A stretch of 64,000 nt of DNA from Arthrobacter cryoconiti (GCF_020905375.1 NZ_JAJJBU010000024.1:47489-111488), one strand, 5' to 3'. Shown: positions 53,901 to 62,904, numbered from the stretch's first letter. Made by a program: numbers and translations. Notes: generated from the letters alone by a model not told the origin.

Positions 53901-56900
53901 TTAATCCGCTTTAAGGGCAGTGATTGCCATCACGAGGGTTCGCGCTTCCGGACGGAGCGCGAAGTCCGGCCAGACGTCAGGACCGCACGCACGTGATCCC
54001 AGCCCGTGCTGCGCGGCGTCTAAGAGCAGATGGGTGTGAGTAGGGGCGGGTAGCTCGTGTGGATGTGCAGCCGCAGCGATCTGTCCGGGCGTGTGGTGAG
54101 AAAGCGTGAAGCCTGGCAGCCTGCCAGCGGCATCGGGCTCGGCGTCGATGCGCAGCCACGGGCCGCCGTCGCGGAGCAAATCCACAGAGCGCATATCACT
54201 GCGATGGCCGGTCTCCTGGGGCTTGGCATACGGGAAGGAAAGTTCTTCCACCGATGCCTGATACCGACCCACGAGCGCCGCACACATGCTGTCCGGATAA
54301 GACTCCAGCGGTCCAGTTCCAAACCACGACGCGCCAGCCACCTCCAGTGGCAAATCAAAACTGACACCGATACGGGGCAAGATGACGTCCCACCCGGTGC
54401 TGGGTGTGATGTCCACTCGCAGCCAGAGCTGGCCGTCAACGAACTGCCAATTCTCTTCCATGGCAATGGTGGCCCGACGGTCTGCGGCCGCATAGCGGGT
54501 CAGTCTACGCAACCCATTCTCCAGCGTAGCAACCTCTTCGACACGGCCCGTGAGCCGGTCCAGGCCAGCGTCTTTCCAAGTGCTAGAGCGTGCCGGGGCG
54601 GGGACGCCCCTGCCATAGTTTTCCCAGGGGTCCGCGGCGTCGTAGGAACCAAAGCCATTTCCGTTGTCATTGTCAGTGGGAGCACGCCACAGTTCCAACC
54701 GTGGTCCCTTAACGGCCAGTCCGTTTAGAGCCGTCAACTGGCCAGCATTGAAGCGGGCAGGCCCCAGCTCGAGGACTCCGGCCCTGGGTGCAGATCCAGG
54801 TGCCGATCCAGACGCTAACACAGTGGGAGATGGCCGAGGCGTGCGGGACTTCACCGCAGAACTTCGCCGGTTAGTTCCCTCAGTGACATCAAATTGCGCT
54901 ACGGAAATCACATGCCCTGCTGGAGCCCACGGAGTGTCATGGCGCAGCGCAGCTTCCACCGTGAGCCAGATTTCGTCGGTGTCGTCCCGATCCGTACGCT
55001 GGCCCAGCACATCAGTCAGCGCAAGTGTGGAGGCTGCGCCCGGGGCGAGAACTCCGACGTCGAGCATCCCATGGGAGAGTAGAACGCCGTCGCCCTCCAA
55101 GCGCCAACGCAACTGTATGTCTGAGGTATCAGCGCTGTGACGCAAATTGGAAACCAGCAAGCTCACCCCGGCATCCGTGGGTATGAATCGCAGCCTGATG
55201 GGTGCCACAACCGCCTTGTACTCATGGAGGCCGGGAGTGGGGGTGGAATCGGAGAGGATCATGCCGTCCATGACGAAGTTGGAGTCATGAATCACCTCAC
55301 CGAAATCTCCGCCATAGGCGAAGAACTCCGTGCCGTCCGCTGTTCGCGTACGGATTCCGTGATCTCGCCACTCCCAGACGAAACCGCCATGCAGCCTCGG
55401 GTATTTATCCGTCAGATCCTCATATTGGTCAATTGCGCCGGGGCCGTTACCCATGGCGTGGACGTACTCGCACAACATGAAGGGTTTACTACGTTGCCTT
55501 GCGGACTCGGTGGCAGTGCAGCCAAGTAGGAGCGAGCGGGAGTCATCGCGGCCAATCGAATCCGTTTCCGGAATCGAGGAATACATGCGTGAGTACACAT
55601 CCGTGTAGGAACCGGTGTAATCGCCTTCGTAGTGGACTGGGCGGTGCGCATCACGGGCATGGACCCAGACGGACATCGCAGCGAGGTTGGCTCCCGTGCC
55701 GGACTCATTGCCCAGTGACCACATGACGATGGAGGCATGGTTCTTATCCCGCTCTAGGGTGCGTTCCATTCTGTCCAGATACGCGTCGCGCCATGCGGGG
55801 TCATCACTGGGGTTCTTCGCCCAACCGCCCGCTTCGAATCCGTGAGTTTCAAGGTCACATTCAAGAATGACCCAGAAGCCGAGCTCGTCAGCTAAGTCCA
55901 GCAGGCGCGGATGAGGGGGATAGTGGCTGGTACGGATGGCGTTGATATTGAAACGCTTCATCAACTTCAGGTCCGCGCGGGCGTCTTCTTCATTGAATAC
56001 GCGTCCGCGGTCGGGGTGAGTCTCATGTCGGTTGACGCCGTGGAACAGAACGCGGCGCCCATTGACTAAGAACAAGCCATCCTTGATCTCCACTGTGCGG
56101 AAGCCAAGTTTGAGGGAGAGCGTCTCCGCTGCCGTGGATACGGTGGCCTGGTACAACCGCGGAATTTCAGCAGACCAGGGCCGGACATTCTCCACGCTCA
56201 AGGGTACGACGTCGGCTGGCGTGTTCCAGCGAACCTCAACTCCCAGCTCTGGCACCCGGAGGGTTACTGGGAAGGCCTGCAGGTCAGCGGTAATTTCCGC
56301 ATCGATGGTGCCGGTTCCGGTACCCGTCTGCGTTGCCCCAAAGTCCGCCAACCACTGCGTGCGAAGCCAAACGTCATACAGTCCCGCGGCAGGCCGACTC
56401 ACAAGAGTCACATCCCGAAAGATGCCAGGAAGCCACCACTGGTCTTGATCCTCCAAGTAACTGGCCGCAGACCATTGGTGTACCCGCACAACTATCAGAT
56501 TTTTGCCTACTCTTAGCGACCCGCTGACATCAAATTCCTGTGCCAGTCGACTTCCAGAGCCCACTCCTATCTCTAGGCCGTTGACCCACACTTTGTAGCG
56601 AGACTCCACCCCGTCAAAGCGTAAAACGACGCCACCAGTGCCGTTGAGCCATTCCGCCGGGATAACAAAGTGGCGGCGGTAATCACCTGTGGGGTTCGCA
56701 TCAGGAACATGCGGGGGATCAACCGGGAACGGAAACTGGACGTTCGTGTAGATCGGGCGCCCGTACTTGCCGTCGTGACCCAGTACCCAGTGGGACGGGA
56801 CAGCGATCGCATCCCAGCCGGAGTCGTCAAAAGACTCCTCAGCCACCCCCTCCACCGCCTCGCCATCGGGGAGGACGGCGCTGCAACCAGGAGTTCCCGG

Positions 56901-57080
56901 GGCTCCGGGCAGCAGACGGAAGTGCCAGTCACCGTTCAATGAAATCTCCGGCGCGTCAGTGCGAAGCCATGACCGTGCAGGCATTCTGGCTCCGTGACCG
57001 GCCCGGAGGTCGCTGATGTAGCTGACTGTGTTTGTTTCGCTTGCAGTGCTTGCGTCGTTGAGCAAATTATCAGGAGACAT
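53901..57080 (-). CDS. lacZ: Beta-galactosidase, GH2 family
   Basis: Hydrolyses lactose and other beta-galactosides. The 1,059 residues (from ATG 57080, preceded by AAGGA) match E. coli LacZ in length and domain order: jelly-roll with NGDWHFRLLPG, immunoglobulin-like domains, the TIM barrel with HGVNRHETHPDRGRVF, acid/base Glu459 (SLGNESGTG), nucleophile Glu538 (LCEYVHAMGNG), then the small and large C-terminal domains (HRSDMRSVDL). No signal peptide, so cytosolic. No permease or lacA is next to it; a divergent TetR regulator is. A minor 16-residue N-terminal extension to 57128 is possible. Confidence 0.95.
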   Translation of the reverse strand: MSPDNLLNDASTASETNTVSYISDLRAGHGARMPARSWLRTDAPEISLNGDWHFRLLPGAPGTPGCSAVLPDGEAVEGVAEESFDDSGWDAIAVPSHWVLGHDGKYGRPIYTNVQFPFPVDPPHVPDANPTGDYRRHFVIPAEWLNGTGGVVLRFDGVESRYKVWVNGLEIGVGSGSRLAQEFDVSGSLRVGKNLIVVRVHQWSAASYLEDQDQWWLPGIFRDVTLVSRPAAGLYDVWLRTQWLADFGATQTGTGTGTIDAEITADLQAFPVTLRVPELGVEVRWNTPADVVPLSVENVRPWSAEIPRLYQATVSTAAETLSLKLGFRTVEIKDGLFLVNGRRVLFHGVNRHETHPDRGRVFNEEDARADLKLMKRFNINAIRTSHYPPHPRLLDLADELGFWVILECDLETHGFEAGGWAKNPSDDPAWRDAYLDRMERTLERDKNHASIVMWSLGNESGTGANLAAMSVWVHARDAHRPVHYEGDYTGSYTDVYSRMYSSIPETDSIGRDDSRSLLLGCTATESARQRSKPFMLCEYVHAMGNGPGAIDQYEDLTDKYPRLHGGFVWEWRDHGIRTRTADGTEFFAYGGDFGEVIHDSNFVMDGMILSDSTPTPGLHEYKAVVAPIRLRFIPTDAGVSLLVSNLRHSADTSDIQLRWRLEGDGVLLSHGMLDVGVLAPGAASTLALTDVLGQRTDRDDTDEIWLTVEAALRHDTPWAPAGHVISVAQFDVTEGTNRRSSAVKSRTPRPSPTVLASGSAPGSAPRAGVLELGPARFNAGQLTALNGLAVKGPRLELWRAPTDNDNGNGFGSYDAADPWENYGRGVPAPARSSTWKDAGLDRLTGRVEEVATLENGLRRLTRYAAADRRATIAMEENWQFVDGQLWLRVDITPSTGWDVILPRIGVSFDLPLEVAGASWFGTGPLESYPDSMCAALVGRYQASVEELSFPYAKPQETGHRSDMRSVDLLRDGGPWLRIDAEPDAAGRLPGFTLSHHTPGQIAAAAHPHELPAPTHTHLLLDAAQHGLGSRACGPDVWPDFALRPEARTLVMAITALKAD

Positions 57081-57132
57081 GATGAACGTCCTTCGTGGGT
57101 GGGAGCCGACTGGAGACGAAACTACCATATAT

Positions 57133-57150
57133 TTCGAGTACTCACTCGAA
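57133..57150. promoter_or_regulatory. Operator between lacZ and tetR
   Basis: TTCGAGT (57133-57139), four bases ACTC, then ACTCGAA (57144-57150), a perfect 7-bp inverted repeat of the size used by TetR dimers. It lies about 50 bases upstream of the lacZ ATG and 43 upstream of the tetR ATG. Confidence 0.7.
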
Positions 57151-57192
57151 TTTCACAATTAATACAAAAGACGTGGGCTAGGCTGGCACATC

Positions 57193-57822
57193 ATGGGAAG
57201 CAATCCAGACGGAAAAACGGCAAAGCGGGGACCCTATGCAAAGTCGCGACTGCGGCGCGAGAGCATAGTAACGGCCGCCCATCAGGTATTCGCCGCTCAC
57301 GGCTACCGAGGAGGATCGCTGCAGGACGTGGCGGACAAGGTAGGGATGAGCCAAACTAGCTTGTTGCACTATTTCCCCTCCAAGTCCGAGCTGCTGCTCG
57401 CGGTGCTGGTGTTACGCGATTCCGTTGCTGCCGGCGAAATCGCTCGCGCAAGCGACGGCATCCCTGCCGGGCTAGAAGAATCTTTCGTCGATGCCGTGAT
57501 CCGGCAAGCACGCTTCAATGAGACAGTGCCGGGCGTCATTGAGCTCTACACGGTGCTGTGTGCGGAATCGTTGACGGAGGACCACCCGGGCAAGGCGTAT
57601 TTCACGGACAGATACCAGAGGCTACGGGAGAGCTACGCCAGACGTTTTAGAGCGCTCGCCGAAGAGGGCAGACTGCGTGAGGGTGTGGACCCCGCGCGGG
57701 CAGCTGCCACCCTTATTGCGGTGTGGGATGGCATCCAGACTCAATGGCTTATGGCACCGGAGAATATCGACATGGCTGGTTGCCTGCGTGACTACCTGGA
57801 CTTGGTGGTACTGCCGGGCTGA
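57193..57822 (+). CDS. TetR-family regulator, likely of lacZ
   Basis: The 209-residue protein has an N-terminal helix-turn-helix (GGSLQDVADKVGMSQTSLLH, near residues 40-59, then YFPSKSELL) and an all-helical sensor domain whose C-terminus resembles the BetI-type group (AATLIAVWDGIQTQWL). It is divergent from lacZ with a symmetric operator between them, so it probably represses lacZ and itself. TAGGCT at 57179-57184 lies eight bases before the ATG, suggesting a leaderless message. Inducer unknown. Confidence 0.87.
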   Translation: MGSNPDGKTAKRGPYAKSRLRRESIVTAAHQVFAAHGYRGGSLQDVADKVGMSQTSLLHYFPSKSELLLAVLVLRDSVAAGEIARASDGIPAGLEESFVDAVIRQARFNETVPGVIELYTVLCAESLTEDHPGKAYFTDRYQRLRESYARRFRALAEEGRLREGVDPARAAATLIAVWDGIQTQWLMAPENIDMAGCLRDYLDLVVLPG

Positions 57823-57849
57823 CAAGCGGTCCCGAACTCTTAGGGTGCA

Positions 57850-57879
57850 GCACAGGCACAGGCACAGGCATCAGCACAG
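57850..57879. repeat. Short 6-bp tandem repeat
   Basis: GCACAG is repeated five times (fourth copy GCATCA) between the ends of tetR and the ligase gene. Non-coding. Confidence 0.8.
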
Positions 57880-57906
57880 GCTTGAGTGCAGCGCAGCTGT
57901 GACGGC

Positions 57907-59049
57907 TCAGTTTCTGGCCATCTCCGCAACGAGTTCCCGAACTACCGCATGCAAGTCGCCGTCGTTCTTGGCCGCGACGGCACGCTGGCGCTGGTACCCA
58001 GCGCCTCGGGAGATGATGTCTTCCACTCCGGCTAATTCTTTGGCGCATCCCAAACGGGACGCTACTGGTTCAAGTCGGTTGATGAGTTCCATGAGGTGTT
58101 CGGTGACGGGCTGTTCGCGCCCTTGCGCGTCCAGGATAATGATGGCGTCCATGCCGTATCTGGCGGCGCGCCACTTGTTTTCCTGAACGTGCCACGGAGG
58201 CATGGTGGGGATGGTCCCGCCATTGTCTAGAATATTGGAGAAATCCTGAACCAAGCATTGCGTGAGTGCTGCAATGGAGCCAATTTCTTCCAACGTGGAC
58301 ATGCCGTCGCAAATACGCATTTCAATGGTACCCAGACCCGGTACCGGACGAATGTCCCAGCGAATTTCGTTCGTGGCATCAATGACTCCGGTGGTGAACA
58401 TGTCCTGGACGTAGTCTTCGTAGCCGCTCCAGTCAGAGAATTGGAATGGCAGCCCGGCAGTAGGGAGCTGTTGGAACATCAGTGCCCGTTGAGACGCATA
58501 GCCGGTGTCCTCACCGCCCCAAAAGGGGGATGAGGCGGACAGCGCTTGGAAATGCGGGAAGTGGTTGAGCAGACCATCTAGTACGGGCATCGCTTTGGCG
58601 ACGTGGTCCAGTCCTACATGGACATGAACGCCGTAGATGAGCATTTGGCTGCCCCACCACTGAGTGCGATCCACCAGCTTTGCGTAGCGTTCTTTATCCG
58701 TCACTTCCTGCGTGCGGGGATTACTGAAGGGGTGGGTACCGGCGCTGAGCAGATCCAAACCCAGCGGGTGCGCTGCTGCGCGGACAATGTTCAGATTCCT
58801 GCGCAAGTCCTCCGTGCCCTCTTCCACCGTGTGGGCCACACCTGTGACCAATTCCACGGTATTTTGCAGCATTTCACCCTTGATGTGCGGGTGTTCCTCG
58901 TCATTCATGGCAAGCGGATGAGTCTGCGCCACGGCCGCCAAGACCTTGTCGGCACCGGCAGCGAGTTCGCCAGTTTGGTTGTCAACGAGCGCAATTTCCC
59001 ACTCCAAACCAAGGGTTGACTGCTCAGAAGTAGCAAAATCGATCTTCAC
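57907..59049 (-). CDS. Carboxylate-amine ligase, YbdK family
   Basis: Member of the GCS2 family; E. coli YbdK has weak glutamate-cysteine ligase activity, but actinobacteria rely on mycothiol, so another substrate is likely. The 380 residues start VKIDFATSEQSTLGLEWEIA (first codon GTG), then VHVHVGLDHVAKAMPVLDGL, and IRWDIRPVPGLGTIEMRICD. GTG 59049 is supported by AAGGGGG just upstream; longer readings lack similarity. It is divergent from the shikimate-dehydrogenase-like gene. Confidence 0.87.
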   Translation of the reverse strand: MKIDFATSEQSTLGLEWEIALVDNQTGELAAGADKVLAAVAQTHPLAMNDEEHPHIKGEMLQNTVELVTGVAHTVEEGTEDLRRNLNIVRAAAHPLGLDLLSAGTHPFSNPRTQEVTDKERYAKLVDRTQWWGSQMLIYGVHVHVGLDHVAKAMPVLDGLLNHFPHFQALSASSPFWGGEDTGYASQRALMFQQLPTAGLPFQFSDWSGYEDYVQDMFTTGVIDATNEIRWDIRPVPGLGTIEMRICDGMSTLEEIGSIAALTQCLVQDFSNILDNGGTIPTMPPWHVQENKWRAARYGMDAIIILDAQGREQPVTEHLMELINRLEPVASRLGCAKELAGVEDIISRGAGYQRQRAVAAKNDGDLHAVVRELVAEMARN

Positions 59050-59149
59050 TGCGGGTCCCCCTTTATGGGTGGTGTGGGTGCATTCCGCATGCATGAATGA
59101 AGCAGGCGCCTTTTGATTGTAGTTGACAGTGGTGGGGCAGAATGGGTGA

Positions 59150-59962
59150 ATGCCCATTTTGAACAAAGACATGACTCTCTGCATTTCCTTGGCGGCGAGG
59201 CCCAGCAATATTGGTACGCGGTTTCACAACTACCTCTATGACGCTCTGGAGCTGAACTTCGTCTACAAAGCTTTTGCCCCCGCGGATCTGGCACAGGCCA
59301 TTGCCGGCATTCGCGGGCTGGGCATTCGCGGTGCAGCGGTGTCAATGCCCTACAAGGAGGAAGTCATCGCTCTGGTGGATGTGATGGATGCTTCCGCCGC
59401 GGCGATCGACTCCGTCAATACGATCGTTAACGACGGTGGTGTCCTGACGGCTTACAACACAGATTATTTGGCGATTGCCCGGTTGCTGGCCGCGAACAGT
59501 ATTCCGGTGGAAACCACCGTGCTGCTGCGAGGCTCCGGTGGTATGGCCAAGGCCGTAGCCGCTGCCTTGCACGACGCCGGATTTGCAAACGTCACGATTG
59601 TGGCTCGCAATGAGGCTGCTGGCCGGGCGTTGGCAGGGCTCTACGGCTTCGAGTGGGTCCCCGGGTCCGACGCCGACCGGGCGGAAATGCTCATCAACGT
59701 CACCCCACTCGGTATGAGTGGATCTGAAAAGAATGTCCAGTCGTTCACTGATGCTCAGGTAGCGGCTGCGAAGGTGATCTTTGACGTCGTCGCACTACCC
59801 TCCGAAACGCCCCTTATCCTGGCAGGACTCGCGGCAGGCAAGCACGTCATTACGGGTGCGCAAGTGATCGCTCTTCAGGCGGAGGAGCAATTTGTGCTCT
59901 ACACGGGAGTGCGGCCCAGCGGGGAACTGGTGCGAGAAGCTTCAGAGTTTTCCAGGCAGTAA
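59150..59962 (+). CDS. Shikimate 5-dehydrogenase-like protein (SdhL/HI0607 type)
   Basis: NAD(P)-dependent dehydrogenase fold of the AroE superfamily. The 270 residues match the SdhL group of Haemophilus HI0607, which reduces dehydroshikimate very slowly: SLAARPSNIGTRFHNYLYDA at the start replaces the usual Ser-x-Ser substrate site of AroE, while AVSMPYKEE (catalytic Lys), SVNTIVNDGG, YNTDYLAI (Asp) and the Rossmann GSGGMAKAVAAAL are kept. The true substrate is unknown; the main AroE is presumably elsewhere. ATG 59150 begins the conserved part; a second ATG at 59171 is possible. Confidence 0.88.
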   Translation: MPILNKDMTLCISLAARPSNIGTRFHNYLYDALELNFVYKAFAPADLAQAIAGIRGLGIRGAAVSMPYKEEVIALVDVMDASAAAIDSVNTIVNDGGVLTAYNTDYLAIARLLAANSIPVETTVLLRGSGGMAKAVAAALHDAGFANVTIVARNEAAGRALAGLYGFEWVPGSDADRAEMLINVTPLGMSGSEKNVQSFTDAQVAAAKVIFDVVALPSETPLILAGLAAGKHVITGAQVIALQAEEQFVLYTGVRPSGELVREASEFSRQ

Positions 59963-60056
59963 TCGGGCTGCTTGTGAAAAAGTGAAATAGCCGATGTATT
60001 TTTTGCCAAGGCGATTACTTTGCGCGCGCGTTCCTCGACCAACTCAAACCGACTGC

Positions 60057-60281
60057 CTACTTCGTCGATTTGTACTGCGCTGATCTGCTCGCAGACGTCC
60101 GTCTGGCACCTATGAATCGTCGCATCGAGACTAGCAAGACAGCTCCAAAGGCCGATAGCCCACCACCAATCACCGACGGGAAATCAAAGGCGCTGATCGT
60201 CAGAAAAAATAACGACCCAGCCAGCACGAAAACGGTAAGGGTCGCGGTAATTGCCACTTGCATCCCGACTGAATGTGTCAT
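60057..60281 (-). CDS. Small two-helix membrane protein
   Basis: A 74-residue protein with two hydrophobic segments (about 8-29 and 35-53) and a basic C-terminus (RRFIGARRTSASRSAQYKST). I do not recognise its family. Support comes from a good promoter: TTGCCA and TATACT with the ATG six bases after the -10, so leaderless. It stands in an AT-bounded patch. Confidence 0.55.
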   Translation of the reverse strand: MTHSVGMQVAITATLTVFVLAGSLFFLTISAFDFPSVIGGGLSAFGAVLLVSMRRFIGARRTSASRSAQYKSTK

Positions 60282-60473
60282 GAGGGGAGTATATACCCAT
60301 TTTATGTATTGGCAACCTTGGTATCTATTTAATTAAAGAAATTCAGATTATATCTAATTTCAGTAATTAAGAGCAAAAAATAGGATTATAAAATATCTAG
60401 ATAACATCTGATTCGATTAGAAAGTGTTAGAAAACGCTCGCATAAATCTTCCTCCCTCACTAGCGCAGGCAAG
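60282..60473. other. AT-rich non-coding stretch
   Basis: From about 60295 to 60440 the sequence is strongly AT-rich, unlike its surroundings, with no gene besides the promoter above. A second AT-rich stretch lies at about 61560-61660. They bracket the accessory patch. Confidence 0.6.
60288..60315 (-). promoter_or_regulatory. Promoter of the small membrane protein
   Basis: On the minus strand TTGCCA (60315-60310), 16 bases, TATACT (60293-60288), then six bases to the ATG. Fits a leaderless start. Confidence 0.6.
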
Positions 60474-60656
60474 TCTGGTATCGACGTTCATTTGCTGAAC
60501 GCTGGGGTTCGTTTCCCCGACTCGTCTGAGTCGTTGGCCACCGTTGGGATCGTTCCCTCGGCCGCGGAGCCGTTTTGTGCTCACTGCGGCCGCGCGTGTG
60601 GCTCGGTGACAAGGATTCTGAAAAGCCGGATCCTGTGCAGCCGGACCGCAGCATGA
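60474..60656 (+). pseudogene. Remnant of molybdenum cofactor gene moaA (C-terminal part)
   Basis: Read in one frame, the stretch gives LATVGIVPSAAEPFCAHCGR, which resembles the MoaA region before and around its C-terminal iron-sulfur cluster (TVGII-S-T-PFC--CDR). The two Cys of the CxxC are present. After it the family pattern is lost, a stop comes at 60654-60656, and no N-terminal radical-SAM part exists upstream, where the DNA is AT-rich. I read it as a decayed fragment; chance similarity is possible. Confidence 0.5.
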
Positions 60657-60673
60657 GTGCGATCTGTGTCTGA

Positions 60674-60937
60674 ATGCTGATCGGATACTTCGCCTCAGCA
60701 CGTACAGCCAGCGGTGTCGATGAGGAGCGGCTTGACCTGGAGCCGCTGACGTTGGGTGATCTACGGGGAATTCTGGCTAGCCAACACCCGAAATTTGCTT
60801 GGGCGAGTGCACCTTCGCGGGCGACTCTGCTGAGTCGATGCATCTTTTTGAGCAACAAAGTAGCCTTACCGAACATGGCTGCAGTGCTGGAGGCGACCGC
60901 CGTCGTCGCCGTTCTGCCGACGTTTGCCGGCGAGTAA
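60674..60937 (+). CDS. MoaD/ThiS-like sulfur-carrier protein with altered C-terminus
   Basis: The 87 residues match MoaD: LIGYFASARTASGVDEERLD at the start, RCIFLSNKVAL in the middle and VVAVLPTFAGE at the end. MoaD carries sulfur as a thiocarboxylate on a terminal Gly-Gly; here the last residue is Glu (Gly-Glu), so it should not be activated. It follows a moaA-like remnant by 17 bases, suggesting a decaying molybdopterin locus. An error in the last codon is the alternative. Confidence 0.65.
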   Translation: MLIGYFASARTASGVDEERLDLEPLTLGDLRGILASQHPKFAWASAPSRATLLSRCIFLSNKVALPNMAAVLEATAVVAVLPTFAGE

Positions 60938-60974
60938 ATGAGTCTAAACTGGCACACGCTATCAAGGGGGAGAC

Positions 60975-61436
60975 ATGTCCGTACGTACCAAAGGCCGAGT
61001 TGGAGCTTCGATTACAGGCCTTCATATTGCCTCAGCCATCGTGCTGGCTATTGCCACCATTGTGGTTAGCGGTTACATGTTAGTTGCAGTAGTTGGCATG
61101 TCATTCGTTGGCGATGCCCCCCGGTACGCGAACACCAATAGTGGCATGATTGAGTTTGGCATCGGATCGTGCCTCGCTGTGGCGGTGGGCATGCCTTTCG
61201 TCACCCTGATAGCGGCCACGTTGGCCTCTCCTAAGTATCACCTTGGGCTACTGACGGGCTGGGGATGCTTCGTGCTTCAAATTGTGCTGTTTTTCATTGC
61301 GGGATCATTCTTTTCTGCAGGGGCTGGCTCCCCGTCCCAAACTTCTCTGGCAGCCTCCAAGCACCAGGCGGTTAGAACCTCACCAGCTCTAACCGGCGCA
61401 CCAGCAACAATCGTGGCGCCTAGGTGCCGGGGCTAG
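60975..61436 (+). CDS. Membrane protein of unknown function
   Basis: A 153-residue protein with three hydrophobic segments (about 14-43, 64-85 and 93-116) and a polar Ser/Ala tail of 35 residues. AAGGGGGAG before the ATG is a strong ribosome site, so translation is likely. I recognise no family. It lies 37 bases after the MoaD-like gene. Confidence 0.6.
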   Translation: MSVRTKGRVGASITGLHIASAIVLAIATIVVSGYMLVAVVGMSFVGDAPRYANTNSGMIEFGIGSCLAVAVGMPFVTLIAATLASPKYHLGLLTGWGCFVLQIVLFFIAGSFFSAGAGSPSQTSLAASKHQAVRTSPALTGAPATIVAPRCRG

Positions 61437-61689
61437 TAGTCACCCGTGATTCTTAAAGCGCGCAGGATTGACCGGGCTTTTGGTGAGTGGTTGAGAGTAG
61501 AACGGAACACGTCTGAAAAAGGTAGTTCTCCTTGGGGCGTAGTTTTGGAGATCAGTCATTGCCACGTCAAACTAAATGCGGTTATTTAGAGAATGAATAT
61601 TAGAAAATAGAGCAGAAAACGATATAAGTCTCTACGAATTCAGTTGAGACAATGAAGTGAACCAAACATCAAATGGGTCAATCTGTAGT

Positions 61690-62904
61690 TTAAGAGTCCA
61701 ACGGTTCAACGACGACTGCGACCCTGTCTTCACCGATTCGGGTCAGGATCAAGGTGGCCTTGTTGGGCCCTTTCCCGGAACCGGTCAGCAACTGGCGGCG
61801 GAGTTCCTCCGGGGTGATTGAAATCCCGCGTTTTTTGATGTCCAGCACGCCGATCCGATTTGCCTTCACCCATGCTTTAAGTGCTTTGACGTTCAACGGC
61901 CGCGCTTCTTGGACTTTGTAACCGCGAGCAAATGGAGTCTCCACGGGATGGTCCGTGCAAATGTACGCTATGTGTTCGTCTATCAAGTGCCCGCCCATGA
62001 TGCGGGCTAAGTCCGCGACGAGTCCAGCGCGAATCACGGCGCCGTCGGGCTCATACAGATAACCGAATACCGGACCGGTTTGAACGTCCTGAGCGTACGG
62101 GACGTACGGCACCGCACTGGTCAGCTCGGACGAGCCATGCCGGCCAATGACCAGTGCTGCCCGGCGGATGCCTGGTCGGGCCAGTGCATTGAAGTAGAGT
62201 CCGGCCTCGACTACGTCTCCGTTGACGGAAATCCACTGTGCCTCCGCAGCATCCGGGATGGCCTCATGGGGAATCCCCGGACCCATTTTTACGCCCATGG
62301 CCAGGCCAGCATCAGCGAGCTTTTCCACGAACGAAAAAGGCGGTGAGAAGGCCTCCGGGTCAAAGAGTCGTGTGGTCCCTGATGTGCTGGTGGTGCGACG
62401 AGCCGGGTCAAGCCACACCCCCTGAATCCCTTCGAGATCGACGTCTTCCGCCTTGGCGCATACAACCAACGCATGCGGAAAAGGCATTAAGTTCACGGTG
62501 GCACAGGCTGCCGTGATCTCATCCATTTCTACGGCTGTGACGGCGATGTCCAAGCCGGCCATGGCCAGCGAGTCAGCGCCCAGACCACACCCAAGGTCTG
62601 CCACGGAGGTGATGGACGCGTTCGTGAACCGCTGCGCGTGCAGCGCTGCAATATTCAACCGGGTGGCCTGCTCCAGGCCTGCCTGAGTGAACAGCATGTG
62701 AGCGGCAAACTCGCCAAATTTCTCCTCCGCTTTGGCCCGCAGTCGGGACTGTGTCAGGGCAGCCGCCACCAATTCCGGACAGTGCCCAGCCTTCCGGAGG
62801 GTTTCGTTGAGTTTAAGCGAAGCAGACTCGCTGTACGTGTCCAGTGAGGACAAAAGCTCCCATCCGGCGGAGGTGAGAAGAGGGGAAATTGCGTCTGTAG
62901 ACAT
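61690..62904 (-). CDS. SAM-dependent methyltransferase with THUMP-like domain
   Basis: The 404 residues have a Rossmann methyltransferase core: motif I VADLGCGLGADSLAM (101-115), the acidic VEMDE (125-129) and a DPAR motif (VWLDPARR, 163-170) in the place where N-methyltransferases carry their catalytic loop. The C-terminal 80 residues (VLDIKKRGISITPEELRRQL) fit the THUMP-like domain seen in actinobacterial proteins of this kind. The target is probably RNA, by inference. It is well conserved in this phylum but largely uncharacterised. It follows the exporter genes by 27 bases on the same strand. Confidence 0.83.
   Translation of the reverse strand: MSTDAISPLLTSAGWELLSSLDTYSESASLKLNETLRKAGHCPELVAAALTQSRLRAKAEEKFGEFAAHMLFTQAGLEQATRLNIAALHAQRFTNASITSVADLGCGLGADSLAMAGLDIAVTAVEMDEITAACATVNLMPFPHALVVCAKAEDVDLEGIQGVWLDPARRTTSTSGTTRLFDPEAFSPPFSFVEKLADAGLAMGVKMGPGIPHEAIPDAAEAQWISVNGDVVEAGLYFNALARPGIRRAALVIGRHGSSELTSAVPYVPYAQDVQTGPVFGYLYEPDGAVIRAGLVADLARIMGGHLIDEHIAYICTDHPVETPFARGYKVQEARPLNVKALKAWVKANRIGVLDIKKRGISITPEELRRQLLTGSGKGPNKATLILTRIGEDRVAVVVEPLDS

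Noticed and set aside
60460..60957. 165-residue minus-strand frame opposite the MoaD-like gene
   Set aside because: The plus strand shows family similarity; the minus frame is Arg/Ser/Thr-rich with no similarity or ribosome site.
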